Assembly: GCA_050701115.1 (NCBI GenBank)
Contig: JBOHER010000344.1
Coordinates: 1-14,880 of the forward strand
Source: JBOHER01 sp050701115
GTDB lineage: Bacteria; Actinomycetota; Actinomycetes; Mycobacteriales; Pseudonocardiaceae
Direction of reading: 5' to 3'
DNA length: 14,880 bases
Shown: positions 5,776 to 12,489 of the stretch, one piece after another
Layout: each line of letters opens with the position of its first letter
Position numbering within the stretch: position 1 is the stretch's first letter
Made by a program: the position numbers and the translations under genes
Notes under the pieces: generated by a model
What the model was told of the DNA's origin: nothing
Database searches by the model: none
What the model saw: only the letters and a program-made list of their open reading frames with translations

Positions 5776-6254
5776 TTGGTAACCGCCACGAGGCGATTAA
5801 CCTCGTACATGCTGCCCAGCAACAGCGCGACCAACTCCGTGATGGCGGTGGTGGCAGCTTGCGAGACCTCGGTGAAGCGTTCTCCTTCTCACTCGCTCGC
5901 CAGCACTACTACAACGCCGCGACCTACGCACACAGCGGTGACTGGGACGCCGTGCGACGTGAAGCCGAGACGGTCATCGGCTTGTATGACCATCCCGCTG
6001 CCTCCAAGAAGTGGCCAGTCACGATGTCGCTAGCGCAGGTGCACCTCGCCCAAGCGCGCCTGCATACGGATGGTCCAGACGGGGCGTTCGACGCCCTGCA
6101 GCCAGTGTTGGCCATTCCAGGCGAACAGCGCATACCGCAGACATCCCAGGCATTGCGCACCCTCCGCCGCCAACTCCGGGCGACTCCCGCCGCAGGGCTG
6201 CCGGCAGCGCGCGACCTCGACGAAGCGATCGACAACTTCCAGCCCCACGCTTAG
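5766..6254 (+). pseudogene. C-terminal fragment of XRE-family TPR regulator
   Basis: About 160 residues run from a GTG at 5766 to the TAG at 6252-6254. The sequence (RDLGEAFSFSLARQHYYNAATYAHSGDWDAV, then AETVIGLYDHPAAS and SLAQVHLAQARLHTDGPDGAFDALQPVLAIPGEQR) matches the C-terminal TPR half of actinobacterial XRE regulators of 380-420 residues, which bind DNA through an N-terminal Cro/C1 helix-turn-helix. That N-terminal half is absent: upstream lies the IS-type fragment, and the two meet near 5770 in the low-complexity sequence GCGTGCGCGC. The GTG has no ribosome site of its own, but it overlaps the DUF6788-like frame, so a hybrid or reinitiated product is possible. It ends nine bases before the flavin reductase start, the usual operon partner of such regulators. 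Confidence 0.65.
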
Positions 6255-6263
6255 GCCTTGCTG

Positions 6264-6851
6264 ATGACGAGCCATCCTGTTGACAAGGCGCATCGCCTCC
6301 TTGCCCCCCGCATCGCCTACCTGATCGGTACCAAGGACACGGACAGAGTGCCGAACCTGATTCCGGTCTCCAACGTCACCTCGGTGTCCACGCAACCGCA
6401 GCACGTGCTTGTGGCGGTGCACAAGCACTGGACGACGTACCGGAACTTGCTCAGAGCGGACGGGTTCACCGTCTCCGTGCCGTCGCTTAGCCAGCTAGAA
6501 GGTGTGTGGAAGCTTGGAGCACGATACTCACATTTCTCTACAACAGAACCTGCGGCCAAGCTAGCTGCCAGCGGCCTTGCGCTCGACTATGACGCATCCA
6601 GCTACGGCCCGGTCTTGACTGACGGCATCGGCTGGCTCGCCTGCCGCACGATCGAGCGAACCGACGTTGGCGGCGACCACGGGATCGTCATCGGAGCTAT
6701 CGAGCACGTCCGGTTCAACCCGCCGTACCTCGCATCCGATGGCACGCCAGCGGGAGAGATTCAGCCGCTCATGAAGCAGACGGGGAACCGGTTCACAACG
6801 TCCGGGCCGATGCGGTCGATTCCGTACTACGGCGACGGGGGCGCCGAGTAG
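6264..6851 (+). CDS. Flavin reductase family protein (FMN-binding split barrel)
   Basis: The protein has 195 residues from the ATG at 6264; an in-frame TTG two codons earlier is also possible. It shows the split-barrel flavoprotein pattern: RLLAPRIAYLIGT (residues 11-23), RVPNLIPVSNVTSVSTQPQHVLVAV (28-52), WTTYRNLLRADGFTVSVPS (56-74) and KLGARYSHF (83-91), then GPVLTDGIGWLACRTIERTDVGGDHGIVIGAIEHVRFNP, ending in QTGNRFTTSGPMRSIPYYG. These proteins bind FMN and reduce it, or use it to reduce other substrates, with NAD(P)H. The length is normal and all motifs look intact. The gene lies nine bases after the XRE-type fragment. With that regulator's DNA-binding half lost, its expression control has probably changed. 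Confidence 0.85.
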   Translation: MTSHPVDKAHRLLAPRIAYLIGTKDTDRVPNLIPVSNVTSVSTQPQHVLVAVHKHWTTYRNLLRADGFTVSVPSLSQLEGVWKLGARYSHFSTTEPAAKLAASGLALDYDASSYGPVLTDGIGWLACRTIERTDVGGDHGIVIGAIEHVRFNPPYLASDGTPAGEIQPLMKQTGNRFTTSGPMRSIPYYGDGGAE

Positions 6852-6935
6852 AGCAACCGCCTACTTGCCAGTCGATTGTGCTCTGAGCACCAAGCACGAG
6901 CTGCGCTCGTCCGTCACGGTAGGTGACAGCTTGGC

Positions 6936-7646
6936 TCAGGAGCGCGGTCTCCGGTCGGGCCCCAGGCGAACGCAGCAGTGGCCCGGCTTCGGGTCGAGGC
7001 GGGCGGACAGCCCGGTGTCGCCGAGTCCGCCGAGGAGACCGTCGAGCAGGCAGAGGTTCATCCCGCAGACGAGTTCGGTGTGCTCCTGCGCGAGTGTGTG
7101 AAACGGACAGTTCGCGAGGACCACGTCGGTGCCTTCTGCGCGCGGTTCGAAGCCATACGCCTCGAGCACCCGCAGGACCGCGGTCTCGTCCTCCGACAGA
7201 CCGCCTTCAGTGCGTGCCGTGTCGGCGAGTTCTCGGCCCAGTTCGTGCGCTCGCCGCTCGAGGACGGCCCGCGGTGAGTCCCCGGTGCGCTCGGCCTCGG
7301 CCACGGCAGAGGCCAGCAGGCGACCTGCGAGGTCGTACCGGCGCTCCGGCAAGGACACGCCGACCTGTCGCCCCGAGCGGCGGTATAGCTTCGCTGTCCG
7401 GCCTGCGCCCGGACCGGTCCGGCCGGTGCGCCGCTGGTAGCTGACCTCAAGCAGTCCCTCGTCCACGAGCCGGTCGAGGTGAAATGCAGCGGTCGCGCGC
7501 GGCATCTCCACCGCCGCTGCGGCCTCGTCGCGGCTCACCGGCCCCGGCTGCCGCGCCACGTGATCGTAGAGCAGGCGCCTGCTCGGCTCGTCCAGCGCCG
7601 CGACCGCGGAGACCTGGGCCGTCAATGATTCGTCCACGGTCGCCAT
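6936..7646 (-). CDS. ArsR/SufR-like winged-helix regulator with C-terminal cysteine cluster
   Basis: The protein has 236 residues from the ATG at 7644-7646. An AGGA lies 12 bases upstream, so the ribosome site is weak. Residues 15-92 form a winged helix: EPSRRLLYDHVARQPGPVSRDEAA, recognition helix ATAAFHLDRLVDEGLLEV (51-68) and a wing with RTGRTGPGAGRTAKLYRR. The C-terminal half carries NCPFHTLAQEHTELVCGMNLCLLDG and PGHCC, with Cys180, Cys194, Cys199, Cys224 and Cys225. This is similar in arrangement to SufR-type repressors, which hold an Fe-S cluster between such cysteines. Spacing here (C-X13-C-X4-C-X24-CC) is not identical to SufR. The gene is divergent from the doxX-folE-oxidoreductase operon, with a 9-bp inverted repeat between them. 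It probably senses redox, NO or iron-sulfur status and represses that operon; this is inference. Confidence 0.85.
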   Translation of the reverse strand: MATVDESLTAQVSAVAALDEPSRRLLYDHVARQPGPVSRDEAAAAVEMPRATAAFHLDRLVDEGLLEVSYQRRTGRTGPGAGRTAKLYRRSGRQVGVSLPERRYDLAGRLLASAVAEAERTGDSPRAVLERRAHELGRELADTARTEGGLSEDETAVLRVLEAYGFEPRAEGTDVVLANCPFHTLAQEHTELVCGMNLCLLDGLLGGLGDTGLSARLDPKPGHCCVRLGPDRRPRS

Positions 7647-7663
7647 TCTAAAACTAATTCCTG

Positions 7664-7693
7664 TTGACGGAAGAGTCTGACGTGTTCTAACGT
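7664..7693 (+). promoter_or_regulatory. Predicted promoter of the doxX operon
   Basis: TTGACG (7664-7669) and TAACGT (7688-7693) are separated by 18 bp, 32 bp upstream of the doxX-like start. The -10 lies inside the left arm of the inverted repeat. Confidence 0.5.
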
Positions 7694-7714
7694 GAACATC
7701 AACCAACGTTAGAA
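7685..7714. promoter_or_regulatory. Operator: perfect 9-bp inverted repeat
   Basis: TTCTAACGT (7685-7693) and ACGTTAGAA (7706-7714) are perfect complements, 12 bp apart and 21 bp centre to centre (two helical turns), as expected for a dimeric winged-helix repressor. A related half site, TTCTAA, lies at 7646-7651 over the start of the divergent regulator gene, suggesting autoregulation. Confidence 0.65.
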
Positions 7715-7725
7715 GAAGGAACCCC

Positions 7726-8160
7726 ATGACTACCGACGTATCTGCCTCCGAGACAACCACCTCAGCTGCGCTGTCCGACCCGGCGTACCAGGCCTTCCTG
7801 GCGCTGCGAACGACGTTTACCGTGGCGCCGATCCTGTTCGGGCTCGACAAGTTCACGAACCTGCTGGTGGACTGGCAGCGCTATCTCGCCCCGTGGATCG
7901 ACGGCATCGTGCCCGGCACCGCCGCGCAGGCGATGTACGCGGTCGGCGTCGTCGAGATCCTGGCCGGGATCGTGGTCGCGCTGGCCCCACGGTTCGGCGG
8001 CTGGCTCGTCGCAGCCTGGTTGGCCGGGATCATCGTCAACCTGCTGACCCTTCCCGGCTTCTACGACATCGCGCTGCGCGACTTCGGTCTGTTCGTCGCC
8101 GCTGTGGCGCTGGCCCGGCTCGCGACCAGGTATCCCCGCGGCCGCATGGCGGTAAAGTGA
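7726..8160 (+). CDS. DoxX-like membrane protein
   Basis: The protein has 144 residues, with GAAGGA five bases before the ATG. Four hydrophobic helices are visible at about 22-41, 67-86, 91-110 and 116-133, with the family's FGLDKF-type motif after helix 1 (APILFGLDKFTNLLVDWQRYL) and the GVVEILAGIVVALAPRFGGWLVAAWLAGI block. DoxX proteins are small membrane proteins linked to thiosulfate:quinone oxidoreductases and, in mycobacteria, to an oxidoreductase complex used against oxidative and thiol stress. It is the first gene of the operon and sits directly behind the inverted-repeat operator. It may act as the membrane anchor or quinone partner for the flavoprotein encoded two genes on; that link is inference from context. 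Confidence 0.8.
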   Translation: MTTDVSASETTTSAALSDPAYQAFLALRTTFTVAPILFGLDKFTNLLVDWQRYLAPWIDGIVPGTAAQAMYAVGVVEILAGIVVALAPRFGGWLVAAWLAGIIVNLLTLPGFYDIALRDFGLFVAAVALARLATRYPRGRMAVK

Positions 8161-8179
8161 AGCGCCGAGGATCAGCGAC

Positions 8180-8812
8180 ATGAGCATTGAGCAAGCCGAG
8201 CAACCCCTTCCTGAGCGTGGAGGAGCCGCGCGGCTGCGGGTGGTCCACGGCCGGGAAGGTGTGGACCTGCGCGCCGCGGAGCGAGCGGTAGCCGACCTCC
8301 TGGTGGCCCTGGGCAAGGACCCGTCCAACGAGCATCTGGCCGACACCCCGCTGCGGGTGGCCTCCTGCTACGCCGAGTTGCTCACCCCGCGCGGGTTCAA
8401 CCTCACGACCTTCCCCAACGACGAGGGATACGACGAACTGGTGCTCGCCAAGAGGATCCCGGTGCAGTCGCTGTGTGAGCATCATCTGCTGCCGTTCCAC
8501 GGGATCGCGCACGTCGGGTACCTGCCCGATAAGCGCATCCTCGGCCTGTCGAAGCTGGCCAGGGTCGTCGAGTTGTTCGCCCGGGATCTGCAGGTTCAGG
8601 AACGGCTGACGAAACAGGTCGCCGACTGGTTGCAGGAACACCTGGCGCCCAAGGGGGTCGGGGTGGTGATCGAGGCCGAGCACATGTGCATGTCGCTGCG
8701 CGGCGTGCAGGCAGGCGGATCCCGCACGGTGACCTCCGCGCTACAGGGGGCGCTGCGCGAGGACTCGCGCGCCCGGCAGGAGTTCTTCGCACTCGCCGGA
8801 ACCGGTACCTGA
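8180..8812 (+). CDS. folE: GTP cyclohydrolase I (FolE-type, probable paralogue)
   Basis: The protein has 210 residues, with GAGGA eight bases before the ATG. This is the zinc-dependent type IA enzyme that converts GTP to 7,8-dihydroneopterin triphosphate, the first step to folate or pterin cofactors. Seen here: SLCEHHLLPF (residues 97-106) with the zinc ligands Cys99 and His102, GLSKLARVVELFARDLQVQERLTKQVADWL (122-151), and EAEHMCMSLRGV (165-176) with zinc ligand Cys170, followed by SRTVTSALQG. All expected catalytic residues are present. No other folate gene is nearby; it lies between doxX and an NAD(P)H-dependent flavoprotein under a stress-type regulator, so it is more likely a specialised copy than the housekeeping folE. 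It may supply a pterin to a redox function (inference). Confidence 0.93.
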   Translation: MSIEQAEQPLPERGGAARLRVVHGREGVDLRAAERAVADLLVALGKDPSNEHLADTPLRVASCYAELLTPRGFNLTTFPNDEGYDELVLAKRIPVQSLCEHHLLPFHGIAHVGYLPDKRILGLSKLARVVELFARDLQVQERLTKQVADWLQEHLAPKGVGVVIEAEHMCMSLRGVQAGGSRTVTSALQGALREDSRARQEFFALAGTGT

Positions 8813-8843
8813 GGAACAACGACATCGTGGAGGACACGAATCT

Positions 8844-10082
8844 ATGGCCAACGAACAGACATTCGCCATCGTCGGCGCAAGCCTGGCCGGCGCGAAGGCC
8901 GCCGAGACGCTACGCACGGAAGGATTCGACGGTCGCCTGGTGCTGATCGGGGCCGAGCCCGAACGACCCTACGAACGGCCCCCGCTGTCCAAGGGCTACT
9001 TGCTCGGCACCGAGGAGAAAGCCAAGACCTACGTGCACGACCAGGGTTGGTACGCCGACAACGCGGTGGAGCTGCTGCTCGGCGCCCGCGGGACCCGTCT
9101 CGACCGCACCACCCACCAATTGGAACTTGATGACGGTGCGCGGATCGGTTACACCAAGCTGCTGTTCGCCACCGGCGCTTCCCCCCGCCACCTCGACCTG
9201 CCCGGCAGCGACCTCGACGGCGTGCTGTATCTCCGTCGGATCGAGGACTCCGAGCGGCTACGCGAAGCCATCAGTGGTGGCGGCCTGCGCGCTGTCGTTG
9301 TCGGAGCGGGCTGGATCGGGCTGGAGACCGCGGCCGCGGCGCGACAGTACGGATGCGAAGTGACCATCATGGAACCGCAGTCCACGCCCTTGTATTCCAC
9401 GCTCGGACCCGAAGTGGGTGGCTTCTTCGCCGACGTGCACCGCCAGCACGGCGTCGACCTTCAGGTCAACCGCGGCGTCACCGAATTCCGCGGCACCGAG
9501 CGGGTGTCAGCGGTCGTGACCGACGACGGCAGCGAAATCCCCGCGGACCTCGTTATCGTGGGTGTCGGCGCCCGGCCCAACACCGAGCTTGCCGAGCAAG
9601 CCGGAATCGCAGTCGACAACGGCATCCTCGTGAACAAGGCGCTACGCACCGATGACCCCGACATCTACGCTGCGGGCGATGTGGCGAACGCGTTCCACCC
9701 GTTCTACGGCACGCGCATCCGGGTGGAGCACTGGGCCAACGCGCTCCACGGCGGACCGGCCGCCGCACGATCGATGCTGGGGCAGGAAGTCAGCTACGAC
9801 CGAGCACCGTACTTCTTCACCGACCAGTACGACGTCGGCATGGAGTTCTGCGGCTGGTTCCCGCCGGGCGGCTACGACGCGGTCATCACCCGGGGAGACC
9901 TCGACGGGCAAGCGTTCCACGCGTTCTGGGTGACCGGCAGCCAGGTCGTGGCCGGGATGCACGTGAACCTCTGGGACGAGGGCATCACACCCGTGCAAGA
10001 ACTCATCCGCAGCCGCGCACCGGTCGACCGCGAACGGCTCGCCGACCCGTCAATCCCGCTGGCTGACATCACCAAGCGCTGA
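8844..10082 (+). CDS. FAD-dependent ferredoxin/rubredoxin-reductase-like oxidoreductase
   Basis: The protein has 412 residues, with GTGGAGGA nine bases before the ATG. It has the three-domain layout of BphA4/putidaredoxin-reductase-type enzymes: the FAD dinucleotide fold (FAIVGASLAGAKAAETLR, 7-24), the NAD(P)H fold (VVVGAGWIGLETAAAARQYG, 151-170), the second FAD motif DIYAAGDVAN (273-282) with VEHWANALHGG (294-304), and a C-terminal reductase domain (YFFTDQYDVGMEFCGW, 323-338). Such proteins pass electrons from NAD(P)H to ferredoxins, rubredoxins or other carriers. No ferredoxin gene is next to it, so its acceptor is unknown; the DoxX-like membrane protein of the same operon is one candidate. 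It is the last gene of the operon, 31 bp after folE. Confidence 0.92.
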   Translation: MANEQTFAIVGASLAGAKAAETLRTEGFDGRLVLIGAEPERPYERPPLSKGYLLGTEEKAKTYVHDQGWYADNAVELLLGARGTRLDRTTHQLELDDGARIGYTKLLFATGASPRHLDLPGSDLDGVLYLRRIEDSERLREAISGGGLRAVVVGAGWIGLETAAAARQYGCEVTIMEPQSTPLYSTLGPEVGGFFADVHRQHGVDLQVNRGVTEFRGTERVSAVVTDDGSEIPADLVIVGVGARPNTELAEQAGIAVDNGILVNKALRTDDPDIYAAGDVANAFHPFYGTRIRVEHWANALHGGPAAARSMLGQEVSYDRAPYFFTDQYDVGMEFCGWFPPGGYDAVITRGDLDGQAFHAFWVTGSQVVAGMHVNLWDEGITPVQELIRSRAPVDRERLADPSIPLADITKR

Positions 10083-10092
10083 GCCCGGGTAG

Positions 10093-10212
10093 GCGTTACC
10101 GCGTGGCGTCCGCGCGTCGGCGGAGAAGAACGGCGGGATCGAGATCCTCGGACCACCGCGAGCGCTCAATGCCTACGTCACCGCGTTCGGTGCACTAGCA
10201 CGGTTGCGCTAA
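10093..10212 (+). pseudogene. Possible 3' remnant of a cupin-like gene
   Basis: An open frame with no start (preceded by TAG at 10090) reads ALPRGVRASAEKNGGIEILGP, then PRALNAYVTAFGALARLR, then TAA at 10210-10212. The EKxxGIEILGPP segment resembles the C-terminal end of some actinobacterial cupin-domain proteins. It is too short to be sure and may be chance. It occupies most of the gap between the oxidoreductase and the copper operators. Confidence 0.3.
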
Positions 10213-10227
10213 TACCCCAATGGGTAT
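10212..10227. promoter_or_regulatory. CsoR-type operator 1
   Basis: ATACCCCAATGGGTAT consists of ATACCC and GGGTAT arms around four bases. TACCC/GGGTA palindromes are the known binding pattern of CsoR/RcnR-family metal sensors. It lies just upstream of the predicted -35 TTGGAA (10229-10234). Confidence 0.7.
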
Positions 10228-10243
10228 CTTGGAACGAGCGTTG

Positions 10244-10260
10244 ATACCCCCATAGGGTAT
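10244..10260. promoter_or_regulatory. CsoR-type operator 2 overlapping the predicted -10
   Basis: ATACCCCCATAGGGTAT has the same six-base arms around five bases, 51 bp before the ATPase start. With -35 TTGGAA at 10229-10234, an 18-bp spacer places the -10 (TAGGGT, 10253-10258) inside this palindrome, so binding would block the promoter. Copper should release a CsoR-type repressor. Confidence 0.7.
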
Positions 10261-10310
10261 GTGGTAGAAACGAACCGGGACACCACAAGAGACCGCCGAG
10301 GAGGCGCGTG

Positions 10311-12401
10311 ATGGATACGCGAGAAGCAGTGCACAGTCATGGCGCGCAGACCGAACACGGTCACCATCGCTGCCACGACCACGCCGAGCACAGTGAGCAC
10401 CCGGGCCACGGCGCGCACGACAAGCACGCGGGGCACTCTCCGGCGATGTTCCGGGACCGGTTCTGGCTGTCGCTGGTGCTGACGATTCCGGTTGTCGGCT
10501 ACGCCCACATGATTCAGATGTGGTTCGGCTACACCGCGCCGCACTTTCCGGGCTCGGATCTGATCGCGCCGGTGCTGGGCACGGTGATCTTCCTCTACGG
10601 CGGCTGGCCGTTCCTGGTCGGCGCCGTCGCCGAGGTGCGTAATCGGCAGCCCGGCATGATGCTGCTGATCGGCATGGCGATCACGGTGGCCTTCGTGGCC
10701 AGCATGACCGCCAGCCTCGGCCTGTTCGCGGTCGAGGTGTGGTGGGAGCTGTCCCTACTGATCGTGATCATGCTGCTGGGGCACTGGATGGAGATGCGCG
10801 CCATCGGGCAGGCGCAAGGCGCGCTTGCGGCGCTGGCCGAACTGCTGCCGGACGAGGCCGAGCGGGTCACCGGTGACGGCGCGGTGGAGACCATCCACAT
10901 CACCGACCTCGCCGTCGGGGATGTCGTGCTCGTGCGCCCCGGTGGACGGGTTCCCGCGGACGGCACGATCGTTCAAGGCGCCGCTGACCTCGACGAGTCA
11001 ATGATCACCGGCGAGTCCCGCCCGGTCGCCCGTGGCGAGGGCGAGCGGGTGATCGCGGCCAGCGTCTCCACCGACAGCTCGATCCGGGTGCGGGTGGACG
11101 CGGTAGGGGAGGACACCGCGCTGGCAGGCATCCAGCGGCTGGTCGCCCAGGCGCAGGAGTCCCGCTCGCGCACCCAGGTCCTTGCCGACCGGGCGGCGGC
11201 GTTGCTGTTCTACGTCGCGATCGCGGCCGCCGCGGTCACGGTCGCGGTGTGGGCGCTGCTGGGCGATCCCGATGCCGCCGTCGTGCGGTCGGTGACCGTG
11301 CTGATCATCGCCTGCCCCCATGCGCTCGGGCTGGCGATCCCGCTGGTGACCTCGATCTCCACATCGAAAGCCGCGCGCAGCGGCATCCTGGTCAAGGACC
11401 GGCTCGCGTTGGAGCGGATGCGCAAGGTCGATGCGGTGCTGTTCGACAAGACCGGAACCCTGACCAAGGGAGAGCATGCGGTCACCGGTGTCACCGCCGC
11501 CGATGGAAGCGGCCTTGGGGAGGACGGCCTGCTGGGGCTGGCCGGTGCGGTCGAGTCCGACAGCGAGCACCCGCTGGCCCGCGCCATCGTCAACGCCGCC
11601 CGCGAGCGGGGTGCCGCGCTTCCCCCGGCCACCGGTTTCCGATCGATGACCGGGCGCGGCGTCGAGGCCGACGTGGCGGAAACCACGGTCGCGGTGGGCG
11701 GACCGGCGTTGCTGCGCGAGCGCGGGCTGGAGATCCCGGACCAGCTTGGCGATGACGTTGCGCGGTGGCGCGAACGCGGTGCTGCCGTGCTCCATGTGGT
11801 TCGTGACGGCCGGATCGTCGGGTCGTTGGCCTTGGAGGATCAGGTACGTTCCGAGTCCCGCGCCGTGATCGACGCGCTGCACCGGCTCGGGGTGAAGGTC
11901 GCCATGATCACCGGTGACGCCAAGCAGGTCGCCGACGCCGTGGCAGCCGACCTCGGCATCGACGAGGTGTTCGCCGAGGTCCTGCCTGAGGACAAGGACT
12001 CAGCGGTCGCCGATCTGCAACGGCGTGGGCACACCGTGGCCATGGTCGGTGACGGCGTTAACGACGCCCCTGCGCTGGCCCGCGCCGATGTGGGCATCGC
12101 GATCGGCGCGGGCACCGATGTGGCGATCGAGTCCGCCGGGATCGTGCTCGCTTCCGACGACCCGCGCGCCGTCGTCGCCGTCAAACGCCTGTCGGCGGCC
12201 AGCTACCGCAAGATGGTGCAGAACCTGTGGTGGGCCGCGGGCTACAACCTGATGGCGATGCCGCTCGCCGCCGGGGTGCTCGCGTGGGCGGGCTTCGTGC
12301 TGCCGATGGCCGTGGGCGCGGTGCTGATGAGCCTGTCCACCGTCGTCGTCGCCCTCAACGCCCAACTGCTGCGGCGCGTCGACCTGAGCAGCCGAGGATG
12401 A
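10311..12401 (+). CDS. copB: Copper-exporting P1B-type ATPase, CopB-like (CPH motif)
   Basis: The protein has 696 residues. The ATG at 10311 is chosen because GAGGAGG lies six bases upstream; the adjacent GTG at 10308 is too close. Residues 8-42 contain 13 histidines and Cys21, a soluble metal-binding tail typical of CopB. Catalytic motifs are intact: TGES (233-236), CPH in the sixth membrane helix (335-337), phosphorylation motif DKTGTLT with Asp379, SEHPLARA, TGD (534-536) and GDGVNDAPAL (from 580). The CPH motif, in place of CPC, marks the P1B-3 class, which exports Cu(II) and/or Cu(I). There is no ferredoxin-like N-terminal metal domain, as expected for this class. The two CsoR-type palindromes upstream predict copper induction. 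The downstream lipoprotein gene supports a copper-resistance role. Confidence 0.92.
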   Translation: MDTREAVHSHGAQTEHGHHRCHDHAEHSEHPGHGAHDKHAGHSPAMFRDRFWLSLVLTIPVVGYAHMIQMWFGYTAPHFPGSDLIAPVLGTVIFLYGGWPFLVGAVAEVRNRQPGMMLLIGMAITVAFVASMTASLGLFAVEVWWELSLLIVIMLLGHWMEMRAIGQAQGALAALAELLPDEAERVTGDGAVETIHITDLAVGDVVLVRPGGRVPADGTIVQGAADLDESMITGESRPVARGEGERVIAASVSTDSSIRVRVDAVGEDTALAGIQRLVAQAQESRSRTQVLADRAAALLFYVAIAAAAVTVAVWALLGDPDAAVVRSVTVLIIACPHALGLAIPLVTSISTSKAARSGILVKDRLALERMRKVDAVLFDKTGTLTKGEHAVTGVTAADGSGLGEDGLLGLAGAVESDSEHPLARAIVNAARERGAALPPATGFRSMTGRGVEADVAETTVAVGGPALLRERGLEIPDQLGDDVARWRERGAAVLHVVRDGRIVGSLALEDQVRSESRAVIDALHRLGVKVAMITGDAKQVADAVAADLGIDEVFAEVLPEDKDSAVADLQRRGHTVAMVGDGVNDAPALARADVGIAIGAGTDVAIESAGIVLASDDPRAVVAVKRLSAASYRKMVQNLWWAAGYNLMAMPLAAGVLAWAGFVLPMAVGAVLMSLSTVVVALNAQLLRRVDLSSRG

Positions 12402-12422
12402 GTACCAGCGGCACATGGATGC

Positions 12423-12467
12423 GCTCAACGGATCCACTAAGCTGCTGAGCGGATCACCTGGTTGAGC
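12423..12467 (+). promoter_or_regulatory. Inverted repeat between copper ATPase and lipoprotein genes
   Basis: GCTCAAC (12423-12429) and GTTGAGC (12461-12467) are perfect complements with a 31-nt loop. CAGCGG at 12407-12412 and CCGCTG at 12467-12472 could extend the fold. It may be a processing or attenuating structure between the cistrons. Weak evidence. Confidence 0.25.
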
Positions 12468-12489
12468 CGCTGTCGACGAGGAGCAGCAC

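Noticed and set aside
6858..6935. Several 5-bp hairpins between the flavin reductase and the convergent regulator gene
   Set aside because: Stems are short and typical of GC-rich DNA; none stands out as a terminator.
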